Source: JAKVJE01 sp047722305 | GTDB taxonomy: Bacteria > Actinomycetota > Actinomycetes > Actinomycetales > Microbacteriaceae | Assembly (NCBI GenBank): GCA_047722305.1 | Contig: JBDNYM010000052.1 | Coordinates: 1 to 14,686, forward strand | Direction of reading: 5' to 3' | DNA length: 14,686 nt | Shown here: positions 1 to 6,404 of the stretch, in pieces | Layout: every line of letters begins with the position of its first letter | How positions within the stretch are numbered: the stretch's first letter is position 1 | Translations under genes and position numbers: made by a program | The notes under the pieces: generated by a model | The model's input: only the letters and a program-made list of their open reading frames with translations | Told to the model about the DNA's origin: nothing | Databases searched by the model: none

Positions 1-99
1 GGGCGCTGGGGGGGCCGTCCGTGGTGGGGGGGCCCGGGGGCCCCAGGAACAAACCCTCCCCCCCCAAAAATGGCCCGCGCCCCGGACTCCCGGGCGGGC
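1..99. other. Low-quality contig end
   Basis: Runs of G and C homopolymers dominate, and no reading frame here is credible. Bases about 64-99 still resemble, in corrupted form, the sequence left of the repeat copy at 7801 (both run into the same CCCCTTCC block), so this is probably real DNA with a poor consensus. Nothing here should be annotated as a gene. Confidence 0.75.
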
Positions 100-186
100 C
101 CCCTTCCATTTGTGCGGATTGGGCCCGCAGGATTTGGGAGGAGCAGGCCCAGTGGGCCTGCGACGGCTCCTGTCAGCCCGACGAGA
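100..186. repeat. Mobile-element hairpin repeat, copy 1
   Basis: A 20-base block at 100-119 (CCCCTTCCATTTGTGCGGAT) is identical to 7801-7820. After it comes a GCAGGATT-GGGAGGAG segment, a perfect 8-bp stem with a 3-base loop (GCAGGCCC 143-150, AGT, GGGCCTGC 154-161), then CGACGGCTCC. Copy 2 keeps the flanks and the stem geometry but has a different stem sequence. On the minus strand this copy sits directly at the 3' end of the recombinase remnant. It could be a terminator, a recombination site, or a conserved RNA between recombinase and downstream gene; the sequence does not decide. Confidence 0.75.
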
Positions 187-1207
187 AGGTCGTTGTTCAA
201 ACGAGCGACGGATGAGGTTTGAGTTCCCGACTCGCCCTCCGCCTTGCGGCGGAGGGCGAGTTTCTGGACTCCGGGGTCGAAGAAGATGCTGAACGGCTCC
301 CCGATCTGCCCCTCGATGCGGTCGTCGGGCATGACGTAGAGCTTGTCGAAGAAGGCCTGGTTGCAGGTTCGTCGCAGGGAGTCGTCCAGGCTCATGTACA
401 GCTTGTGGCAGTTGCCAGCCAGTGCCAGGCAGTCGTCCAGATGGGCTTTGGCTTGGTCGTATTCCATGTCTCCGGCCTCGATCTGCACCTCCAGGAACGC
501 AAGTCGTCGGCTGATGCGTTCCTGTTCGGTCTTGAGTAGGTCGATGGGGATGGCCCCCGGGTAGTGGTAGTGGGCCTGGAGCAGCTTGCTGCGCTCGTCG
601 AGCAGGTCGGCGCGTTCGCTCTCGTAGGCGTGGCGCTCCCTGCGGGCGATGCCGTGCGGCTGGTCGAACTCGCTGACGACCAGCTCGCGCAAGGCGACGA
701 CGGTGTGCCCGGGTATCTCGATGATGCGGTAGTACTCCTCGACGGCGGTCTCGATGTCGGGCACGTACCTGGCGCTGCGTTCGCAGTTGGTGCGCTTGGA
801 ATGCCGTCCCAGGCACAGGAAATAGGGGGAGATCACGTCCTGGCTGCCGTGAGCGTTGGACAGGATGAGCCGGGAGCCGCATTCCCCGCAGAAGATGCTG
901 CCCTTCAAATAGTGATCGTGGGCTTGGGTCTTCTCCCTGGACAGGTGGTGGTCGGTGAGGATCGCCTGGACGCGATACCAGATTTCTTTGGACACCAACG
1001 GCTCGTGCAGGCCGTCGTAGGCCGCGCCCCGGAAGGTGACCGGCCCCCTGCAATACGGGATGATGCCGTGCACCAGCATCCCGTTGGGTGTCTCGTCGAT
1101 GTTCTCGGTGACGGAGAAAGAGGAGGGCGACCCCGTCCTGTTTGAGGGCGAGCTGGACGGTCACATCGTCGGCGCGGTTGCAAGCCAGCCGGTCGATCTT
1201 GTGCACC
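186..1207 (-). pseudogene. Serine recombinase (resolvase/integrase) remnant
   Basis: Minus-strand translation gives the later parts of a large serine recombinase. It begins near VHKIDRLACNRADDV, the end of the resolvase catalytic domain, passes TENIDETPNGMLVHGI, then the recombinase domain segment AYDGLHEPLVSKEIWYRVQ and a zinc ribbon with CGECGSRL and a second Cys pair (CLGRHSKRTNC). An acidic and basic helical C-terminus with likely coiled coil follows. Three lesions are visible. The N-terminus with the catalytic serine is absent. A single extra base at about 1104-1108 shifts the frame. HGI joins directly to IPYCRGPVTF, where the family has roughly 120 more residues. The frame from about 1105 to 186 has no stop. 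It is almost certainly inactive, and is a relic of an integrative element. Confidence 0.88.
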
Positions 1208-1239
1208 GGCAATAGGCGATCTCGTTGCTCTTTCCCGGA

Positions 1240-1291
1240 GTGCTCCTTCTCCCTAAGTGTACGATATCGTACACTTAGGGAGAAGGAGCAC
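1240..1291. promoter_or_regulatory. Perfect 52-bp palindrome with operator-like core
   Basis: Bases 1240-1265 are the exact reverse complement of 1266-1291; 1239 and 1292 do not pair. The centre, TGTACGATATCGTACA (1258-1273), looks like a TetR-family operator. Because of the symmetry each strand carries TTCTCC, a 17-base spacer and TACACT, a plausible weak promoter pair with the operator in the spacer. On the plus strand this lies about 75 bases before the flavocytochrome start; on the minus strand it points into the truncated recombinase. There is no T-tract for an intrinsic terminator. The downstream TetR (2828) is the natural candidate to bind here. That pairing is inference. Confidence 0.6.
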
Positions 1292-1350
1292 CACCCTGGT
1301 GGGCATAGCCCTGGGCTTGCTGCATTCGCGCAGGCCCGTGAGAGGAGTGC

Positions 1351-2682
1351 ATGATGAGTTGGACACATCGACCGTGGGCGTGGCTACTCGCGGTGCTCAA
1401 TCTTGGGCTGTTTGTCGCCTTGATAGCCCAGGCGGGTCTTGACGATGATTTCCTCAGTGGCGCGGCGCTCGCTGCTGGCGGTTTGGCGTACTCTCTCATG
1501 GCCACGAACCTCCTGTTGGCGATTCGCCTACCAGTGTTGGAGCACATGTTCGGGCCGATTGATCGGCTCTATGTAGCTCACCGAATTATTGGTACCGCGA
1601 TCGTAGCCGTTATCGGTCTCCACCTAACGTTGATACCGATCGCTTCTCTGGTGGATCGGCAAGAGGGTCTGCTTGATAGTCCGAGTCCTGCGATCCCCCT
1701 GGGCGTGCTAGGAGCGCTCGTTATTTTTGGTTCTGTTGCGCTCGCGTTGAACCCGAAGATCCCATACCACCGCTGGCAACCATTCCACATGGCTGTTGCC
1801 GGTGGCTTTGTCCTGTTGACCATTCACTTTGTCGTCGGTGGTAGCGAGTGGATTTCGTTGGCCTCGCCCGGCGGAGTGCTGCTCTTCGTATTTATGGTGA
1901 TTGGACTTCTCAGCATGGTTTTGCGGTTGGTGGGGCGTGGCCGCGGAGGACTTCGCTACAGGATCATCTCGGTGACACCGCGTGAGCGCGCTGTTGAAGT
2001 TGTCATGGCGCCAGTCAGCCGCTCCTTGAATCCGCATCGGCCTGGACAGTTCATCTTCCTGACCGCGAAACCTGGGGGACAGAGAGAAACGCATCCGTTC
2101 TCCCTGACCAGCCGGTCTAGTGGTTCGGAGGTCAGCGTGCTCATCCGTCCTTCTGGTGACTGGACCGAGCTTGTGCAGACCGGTCTTGAGATCGGGGATG
2201 AGGTGGCGTTGAGCGGGCCCTTCGGCGGTTTCACTCCCTCAGCGAGCGACGGTGCTCCCGCGTTCCAGGTGTGGGTAGCTGCCGGAGCGGGCATCACACC
2301 GTTCCTCTCGGTCTTGCGGACCGCACGGGCAGATAAGGTCAAGCCGGGCATGAGTACTTCTGTTGAGCTGGTGTATATCGCGCGCAATCCAAAAGATGCT
2401 CCTTGCTGGTATGAGATCACTGAACTTGAACGACAGCTTCCGTGGCTGAGGATTCATCCTTGGTTCTCAGAGGAGACAGGCCGACCTTCGCCGGAGAAAA
2501 TCCGCGAGCTCGTAGAGGACCTACCATCAGAGAGTGTCTGGTATTTGTGCGGCCCCAAACACGTCAGCGCGATGTTCACTAAGGAGATCCGTTCAGCAAC
2601 TGGAGCAGTCATCCATCGCGAGGCATATCAGTGGCGTGCTGGCGTGAGCACAAGGCCGGGCAAGCCAACCGGTGTTCGATGA
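1351..2682 (+). CDS. Ferric reductase-like membrane flavocytochrome
   Basis: This 443-residue protein combines a ferric-reductase-like membrane domain with a ferredoxin-NADP reductase module. Residues 10-195 hold about six hydrophobic segments with candidate haem ligands spaced as in the family: H77 and H91, H146 and H159. Residues 200-430 carry the FAD-binding motif HPFSLTS (248-254), the NAD(P) motif GAGITPF (312-318) and a CGP motif (400-402). By family it should move electrons from NAD(P)H through FAD and haem across the membrane to an external acceptor such as ferric iron, oxygen or a redox partner; the acceptor cannot be told from sequence. AGAGGAG at 1341-1347 precedes ATG-ATG; the second ATG (1354) has the better spacing. 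A TetR gene follows 145 bases later. The region is less GC-rich than the leuA side, suggesting transfer. No lesions were seen. Confidence 0.88.
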   Translation: MMSWTHRPWAWLLAVLNLGLFVALIAQAGLDDDFLSGAALAAGGLAYSLMATNLLLAIRLPVLEHMFGPIDRLYVAHRIIGTAIVAVIGLHLTLIPIASLVDRQEGLLDSPSPAIPLGVLGALVIFGSVALALNPKIPYHRWQPFHMAVAGGFVLLTIHFVVGGSEWISLASPGGVLLFVFMVIGLLSMVLRLVGRGRGGLRYRIISVTPRERAVEVVMAPVSRSLNPHRPGQFIFLTAKPGGQRETHPFSLTSRSSGSEVSVLIRPSGDWTELVQTGLEIGDEVALSGPFGGFTPSASDGAPAFQVWVAAGAGITPFLSVLRTARADKVKPGMSTSVELVYIARNPKDAPCWYEITELERQLPWLRIHPWFSEETGRPSPEKIRELVEDLPSESVWYLCGPKHVSAMFTKEIRSATGAVIHREAYQWRAGVSTRPGKPTGVR

Positions 2683-2827
2683 TGAACCGCCCACAGTGGA
2701 AGGCTCGCCCAGTCACGCGGTGAGAGAGAATAGCTGTTCGCGTGGGCGACGTTGAGCAAAGAGATTGAACGAATGACGAGCATGGCCTATACGCCTATTT
2801 CTAAGAAGGGCTGACCGAGGAGAACGA

Positions 2828-3409
2828 GTGGCAGGAATGCGTGGCCAAGCGAGAGAGCGGGCCATTCTCGCTGCGGCCTATGAGTTACTGGGCGAAGATG
2901 GCTACGACGCTCTGACTATTGACGCCGTGGCGGCCCAGGCACATGCCAGCAAGGCAACCATCTATTCTCACTGGCCCGACAAAGCGGCTCTTGTGACCGC
3001 CGCGCTCGAAGCCAGGTCCCGGCACCAGCCTGACGCTAGCCTCGACTCAGGTGATCTGAGAGAGGACTTGCGCGAACTCATCCGATTGTTCGTCTACCTC
3101 GCAGAGAAGGAGAGTCTTCGAGCGTTTGTGAGTGTGATCTTGGCCTCCACCCGCGAACCAGCACTCCTGTCTGGCCTCAACGATGTGGCCCTCGTGCGCC
3201 GCAAACAGGACTGTCATACCTTGATGGAGCAGGCGGCCTCCCGAGGTGAACCGACCATGAGTGGCGATCTTCTCTTCGAACTTCTCCTCGGAAAGATACT
3301 CACTCGGTATCTATTGGAGCGTTCTCCCCTGACTGAGGAAGCCCAGATCGATTTCATTGACGAGGTGCTCCTACCGCTAATGCGAAATGACGAGAAAACT
3401 GGTGCATGA
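2828..3409 (+). CDS. TetR/AcrR family regulator
   Basis: A 193-residue TetR-type repressor. The N-terminal helix-turn-helix spans about residues 29-52 (LTIDAVAAQAHASKATIYSH), followed by the usual DKAALV helix. The C-terminal ligand domain is helical and resembles the TetR_C_11 type, though that subtype is from memory. The GTG at 2828 is chosen because AGGAG (2818-2822) lies 5 bases upstream; an ATG at 2837 is a possible alternative with poorer spacing. It is co-directional with the flavocytochrome gene and likely co-transcribed, since the 145-base gap shows no copy of the GTACGATATCGTAC core found at 1259-1272. It may therefore act on that palindrome and control both genes. Ligand unknown. 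Confidence 0.88.
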   Translation: MAGMRGQARERAILAAAYELLGEDGYDALTIDAVAAQAHASKATIYSHWPDKAALVTAALEARSRHQPDASLDSGDLREDLRELIRLFVYLAEKESLRAFVSVILASTREPALLSGLNDVALVRRKQDCHTLMEQAASRGEPTMSGDLLFELLLGKILTRYLLERSPLTEEAQIDFIDEVLLPLMRNDEKTGA

Positions 3410-3674
3410 CGCACCCCCGAATCGGTTTCGCTCAACAGTTTCGTAGGTATGGGAGCACGCTGAGTATTGGGGATCACCTGATCTGCAGAATCTGGCTCCA
3501 GCATCCCGTTCACGAGAATACCCGGATCCATCGCCATTCAGGTCCGCTCATCACCAGGAAAGAGCTCACGTCCTTCAAAGTTCACACGTCGTGCAGAAGA
3601 GCCCGAACCGCGCTTTGCCACAGCGGATGTCGCCGACTGGGGATGCTCACCTGACCGTCACAACGGAGGCGGAC
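3410..3674. other. Non-coding gap before relaxase remnant
   Basis: About 265 bases of moderate GC with no convincing gene on either strand. Frames that are open here run into the TetR gene antisense or show no recognisable protein features. The only functional-looking element is the ribosome binding site at its right end (GGAGG 3665-3669) belonging to the relaxase remnant. Confidence 0.6.
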
Positions 3675-3837
3675 ATGACGGTTTCGATGCGTGTGATGGG
3701 AGCGGGCGACGGCTACAGGTACCTGCTCAAGTGTCGCCGCAGGCGCCGAGGAGCGGAGCCCGTCCACGCCGGTGACCGCTATTACGCGGGGACGGACAAA
3801 CCACCGAGCTTCTAGCTGGGCACGGGCATCACGACCT
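3675..3837 (+). pseudogene. MobF-type relaxase N-terminal remnant
   Basis: Starting at ATG 3675, five bases after GGAGG (3665-3669), the frame reads MTVSMRVMGAGDGYRYLLK. This is the characteristic start of actinobacterial TraA/TrwC-like (MobF) conjugative relaxases, which nick the transfer origin with N-terminal tyrosines. The expected continuation (VAAG..., TPVTRYYA, GTPP-F-WLG) is split over three frames. One base is lost near 3733 and another near 3778, and a TAG at 3813-3815 stands where the family has Trp before LGTGI. Homology fades by about 3840, so more than a thousand residues are missing. It is a dead fragment of a conjugative plasmid or integrative conjugative element. Its intact start and ribosome site suggest decay was fairly recent. 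Confidence 0.8.
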
Positions 3838-3840
3838 TCG

Positions 3841-3857
3841 GGCGAGGCAGCCTCGCC
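3841..3857. other. GC-rich hairpin
   Basis: GGCGAGG (3841-3847), loop CAG, CCTCGCC (3851-3857) form a perfect 7-bp stem. It has no T-tract on either strand, so it is a poor intrinsic terminator. It lies between the convergent relaxase remnant and the minus-strand TetR gene, immediately before the third partial repeat copy. Confidence 0.4.
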
Positions 3858-3862
3858 ACCGG

Positions 3863-3933
3863 CCCTCGAACATCGCTCCGAGCTAGCCGAGATGGACGGG
3901 CATGCAGCGGCAGACCGAGAGTGAAAGTCCGCA
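3863..3933. repeat. Partial third copy of mobile-element repeat
   Basis: Eighteen bases at 3863-3880 (CCCTCGAACATCGCTCCG) are identical to 7758-7775. Weaker matches follow in the same order: GATGGAC, then GTGAAAGTCCG against GTGAAGTCCG near 7789. The strong hairpin and the CCCCTTCCATTTGTGCGG block of the other copies are absent. The copy sits just after the relaxase remnant, so the repeat accompanies mobile-element fragments three times in this window. Confidence 0.55.
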
Positions 3934-3936
3934 CCG

Positions 3937-4638
3937 CTATTGGTCCGGCGCCGAGTGGACCGGTGCCCCACCTCTCCGGTGATCTGATGATCGGGCGGCT
4001 CCTGTGACGGCCGTCTCAGGCAGAGGTGCGCTACGCGCGAGGAGGAGAACGTCGAGATCGGCAGCCGCGCCATCGAGGTCTGTGGCGTTGGAGATCACTT
4101 CGTCGGCAATGAATCCCAGGACGAACTTCCACACCACGGTGGCGGCAGCGCCCGGAGTGAGCCCGGCGCGGAGACGTCCCTCCTGCTCCCATCGCAACGC
4201 GGCGCGGAGGATCCCGGCCCGCAGGTAGGCGTAGGCGGGCGTGGCCGAGGTGCGCAGTTCGGGGTTGAGTCGCAGCTCGGCCCAGACGTTGAGCGCCAGG
4301 TAGGCGACCTGGGCCTCGTCGTCGGCCCCGGGCTCGGTGGCGTGGGTGAGGGCGCGCACGGTCACGGAGAGCACGGCGCCGGGAGTCGGCATATCGTCCT
4401 GCTCGGTCAGCTCGTCGATATACGCGGCGACCTCGCCGACCTTCTGCACGCAGACCGCCTCGACGAGGGCGGCCTTGCTGGGAAAGTACCGGTACACGGT
4501 CGCCGGCGACATCCCGGTCTCTGCGATGATCTCGTCCATCGTCGTTGCGTGGAAGCCCTTCCGGGCGAAGCAGCGACGGGCCGCGATGCTGATCGTCAGG
4601 CTCTGCCGATCACGGTACCTTTCGCTGACTCGTGGCAT
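3937..4638 (-). CDS. TetR/AcrR family regulator of efflux genes
   Basis: A 233-residue TetR-type regulator with a clear helix-turn-helix at residues 33-56 (TMDEIIAETGMSPATVYRYF followed by PSKA). A long helical ligand-binding domain and a Pro/His/Gly-rich tail of about 25 residues follow, the tail probably disordered. It is transcribed away from the exporter pair, the classic layout for a repressor that controls itself and a divergent pump. A -10-like TAGAAT (4650-4645) ends 7 bases before the ATG and no Shine-Dalgarno sequence is present, so the mRNA is probably leaderless. Base composition matches the exporter genes and is richer in GC than 1351-3660, so this cassette probably has a different origin from the flavocytochrome unit. 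Inducer unknown. Confidence 0.9.
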   Translation of the reverse strand: MPRVSERYRDRQSLTISIAARRCFARKGFHATTMDEIIAETGMSPATVYRYFPSKAALVEAVCVQKVGEVAAYIDELTEQDDMPTPGAVLSVTVRALTHATEPGADDEAQVAYLALNVWAELRLNPELRTSATPAYAYLRAGILRAALRWEQEGRLRAGLTPGAAATVVWKFVLGFIADEVISNATDLDGAAADLDVLLLARSAPLPETAVTGAARSSDHRRGGAPVHSAPDQ

Positions 4639-4644
4639 GCCCGC

Positions 4645-4674
4645 ATTCTAAACGACAACGACCGTTATTGACAA
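4645..4674 (-). promoter_or_regulatory. Promoter of the efflux TetR gene
   Basis: On the minus strand TTGTCA (4674-4669) and TAGAAT (4650-4645) are separated by 18 bases. Transcription would start at or next to the ATG at 4638. The spacer contains AACG-AC-CGTT (4657-4666), a short inverted repeat that could be a second regulator site. Confidence 0.6.
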
Positions 4675-4696
4675 AGGGCAGGTGGGACACCAGACT
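4668..4696 (+). promoter_or_regulatory. Promoter of exporter-transporter operon
   Basis: A perfect -35 box TTGACA (4668-4673), then 17 bases, then a weak -10 box CAGACT (4691-4696). Its -35 overlaps the -35 of the opposing TetR promoter, so a bound repressor could silence both directions. The -10 choice is uncertain. Confidence 0.5.
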
Positions 4697-4710
4697 AAAT
4701 GTCAAACGGT

Positions 4711-4726
4711 AACGATTGGCATCGTT
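4711..4726. promoter_or_regulatory. Probable TetR operator
   Basis: AACGAT (4711-4716), TGGC, ATCGTT (4721-4726) is a perfect 6-4-6 inverted repeat. It sits just downstream of the predicted plus-strand transcription start and upstream of the exporter start at 4785. This is where the divergent TetR protein would be expected to block transcription. A related half-site lies at 4657-4666. Confidence 0.6.
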
Positions 4727-4784
4727 TGTCGTGTGGACAGCGTTCGAGTCTCGATGCGGCGATGCCGGAAGGACAGGTGGCGGG

Positions 4785-6404
4785 ATGACCGATGAGTCGG
4801 CGACGGCACAGTCGCAACGCGGCGGGACAGCACCCGGGGACGCGCTCGAGCACGGCGTGAGCAGGCACGGCGCACCAGGGAATGCTGGCCAGCGCGCCGG
4901 GCGACGCCGGCGCTCTGGCATGATTCTGACCTGCACCGTGCTGGCCCAGCTCGTGCTCATGGTGATGGTGACGATCGTCATGATCTCTCTGCCGGAGATC
5001 CAGAGCACCTTGAACCTGTCGGACACGGACCGCACGTGGGTGGTCACCGCGTACCTGCTCCCGTTCGGCGCCCTGATGCTGTTCGGCGGGAAGCTCTCCC
5101 AGCGGATCGGCGTGCGGCCGGCCTTCCTCGTCGGCATCATCGGGTTCGCGGTGATGAGCATCGCCGGCGGGTTCGCCCCCAACTTCGCGATCCTGATGGT
5201 CGCTCGGGTCGCCCAGGGCGTGTTCGCCGCGATCCTCGCGCCGGCCAACCTGTCGCTGATCAGCACGACGTTCGTCGAGCCGAAGGAACGCGGCCGGGCG
5301 TTCGTGCTCTTCGGCAGTGCTGGAGGGGCCGGGGCAGCGTTGGGGCTCCTGTTCGGCGGGATCATCACGCAGGCCTTGAACTGGCGCTGGTGCTTCTTCG
5401 TCGTGGCCATCGTCGCCCTCATCGTCGGAATACTCGCGATCTCCGCGATCAAAGGCGTCGGAAAGGCAGAGCCCGGACGGCTCACCGCCGACCTGATCGG
5501 CCTGGTGCTCGGCTGCGCCGGCCTGTTCGGCCTCATCTACGGTCTGTCGGAGGCCGGGCGCTCGGGCTGGGGCTCCGTCGCGACGATCTCGTTCATCATC
5601 GCCGGGGCCGTCCTCCTCGTGCTGTTCGTCATCCGCGAGCGGTTCGCGGCCGAGCCGGTGCTGCCCCTCTGGGTGGTCAAGGATGCCAGGCGGGCGAGCT
5701 CGAACATCGTCATGCTGTTCGGGGGCTGCGCGCAGCTGGGCGCGTTCCTCTACCTGACCTACTACCTGCAGAAGAACCTGCACTACTCGGCGACGGTCAC
5801 CGGCGTGGCGATCCTGCCCATGATCGCCATCTTCGTCGCGGCCTCCCTCGTTGCGAGCCACCTCCTGATTCCCCGCATCGGCGTCGGGTTCATCTTCCCG
5901 CTTGGCACCCTCATCCAGGCCATCGGATTCTTCATCCTCTCGGCGCTGTCGCCGAGTTCGACCTACGCGTCGATCGTGCTGCCGTCCCTCATCGTGGTCG
6001 GGATCGGGATGGGGTTCGCGATGCCGGCGGCGTTCTCCGCCGGCACCCACCGCATCCCGTCCTCGCACAGCGGCGTCGCCTCTGCCCTGCTGAACTCCAG
6101 CCAGCAGCTCGGCGGCTCCTTCGGGGTCGCCTACCTCAGCACGTACGCCACGCAGCACATCGCGACGGCCATGAGCAACAGCGCGGCCGCGATCCATGCC
6201 GAGATCGCGCAGGCCATCGCGGCCGCGGGCGTGACCGCCGACAGCGCTCGGGGCCAGCAGATCGCCTCGGCCACGGCACTCCATCATGAGGGCATCGCTG
6301 CGATCGCGGCATACGCCGGCGGATTCCAGGTGATCGCCTGGGTCTGCGTCGCTGCGACCGTCGTTCTCGGGATCATCGCCGTCGCCACGCGCAAGGAGGA
6401 CTAG
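4785..6404 (+). CDS. DHA2-type MFS drug exporter, 14 TM
   Basis: A 539-residue major facilitator of the EmrB/QacA (DHA2) class, a proton-driven exporter of small, often toxic, hydrophobic compounds. After a charged 45-residue N-terminal tail there are about 14 hydrophobic segments. Motif A appears as GGKLSQRIGVRP (101-112), then a motif B-like RVAQGVFAAI, then a glycine-rich motif C region (GSAGGAGAALGLLFGG). ATG 4785 is preferred because AGGTGG (4775-4780) precedes it; an upstream TTG at 4716 has no ribosome site and would place the operator inside the gene. The stop is immediately followed by the cation transporter start, so the two are translated together. The substrate cannot be predicted. 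Confidence 0.9.
   Translation: MTDESATAQSQRGGTAPGDALEHGVSRHGAPGNAGQRAGRRRRSGMILTCTVLAQLVLMVMVTIVMISLPEIQSTLNLSDTDRTWVVTAYLLPFGALMLFGGKLSQRIGVRPAFLVGIIGFAVMSIAGGFAPNFAILMVARVAQGVFAAILAPANLSLISTTFVEPKERGRAFVLFGSAGGAGAALGLLFGGIITQALNWRWCFFVVAIVALIVGILAISAIKGVGKAEPGRLTADLIGLVLGCAGLFGLIYGLSEAGRSGWGSVATISFIIAGAVLLVLFVIRERFAAEPVLPLWVVKDARRASSNIVMLFGGCAQLGAFLYLTYYLQKNLHYSATVTGVAILPMIAIFVAASLVASHLLIPRIGVGFIFPLGTLIQAIGFFILSALSPSSTYASIVLPSLIVVGIGMGFAMPAAFSAGTHRIPSSHSGVASALLNSSQQLGGSFGVAYLSTYATQHIATAMSNSAAAIHAEIAQAIAAAGVTADSARGQQIASATALHHEGIAAIAAYAGGFQVIAWVCVAATVVLGIIAVATRKED

Noticed and set aside
161..175. Resemblance of TCCTGTCAGCCCGAC to the 3' end of a tRNA-Pro gene
   Set aside because: No acceptor, D, anticodon or complete T arm can be drawn nearby, and copy 2 of the repeat lacks the match.
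564..1145. A 193-codon plus-strand frame
   Set aside because: It is antisense to the recombinase remnant, whose minus-strand translation has zinc-ribbon cysteines and family motifs.
1240..1291. Palindrome read as an intrinsic terminator
   Set aside because: There is no T-tract on either side and no intact gene ends at it in either direction.
2773..2814. A 13-residue ORF just before the first TetR gene
   Set aside because: It has no ribosome site, no amino-acid bias and no associated stems, so nothing supports a leader peptide.
3214..3537. A 107-codon minus-strand frame starting MAMDPGILVNG
   Set aside because: More than half lies antisense to the TetR gene and no ribosome site or family feature is present.
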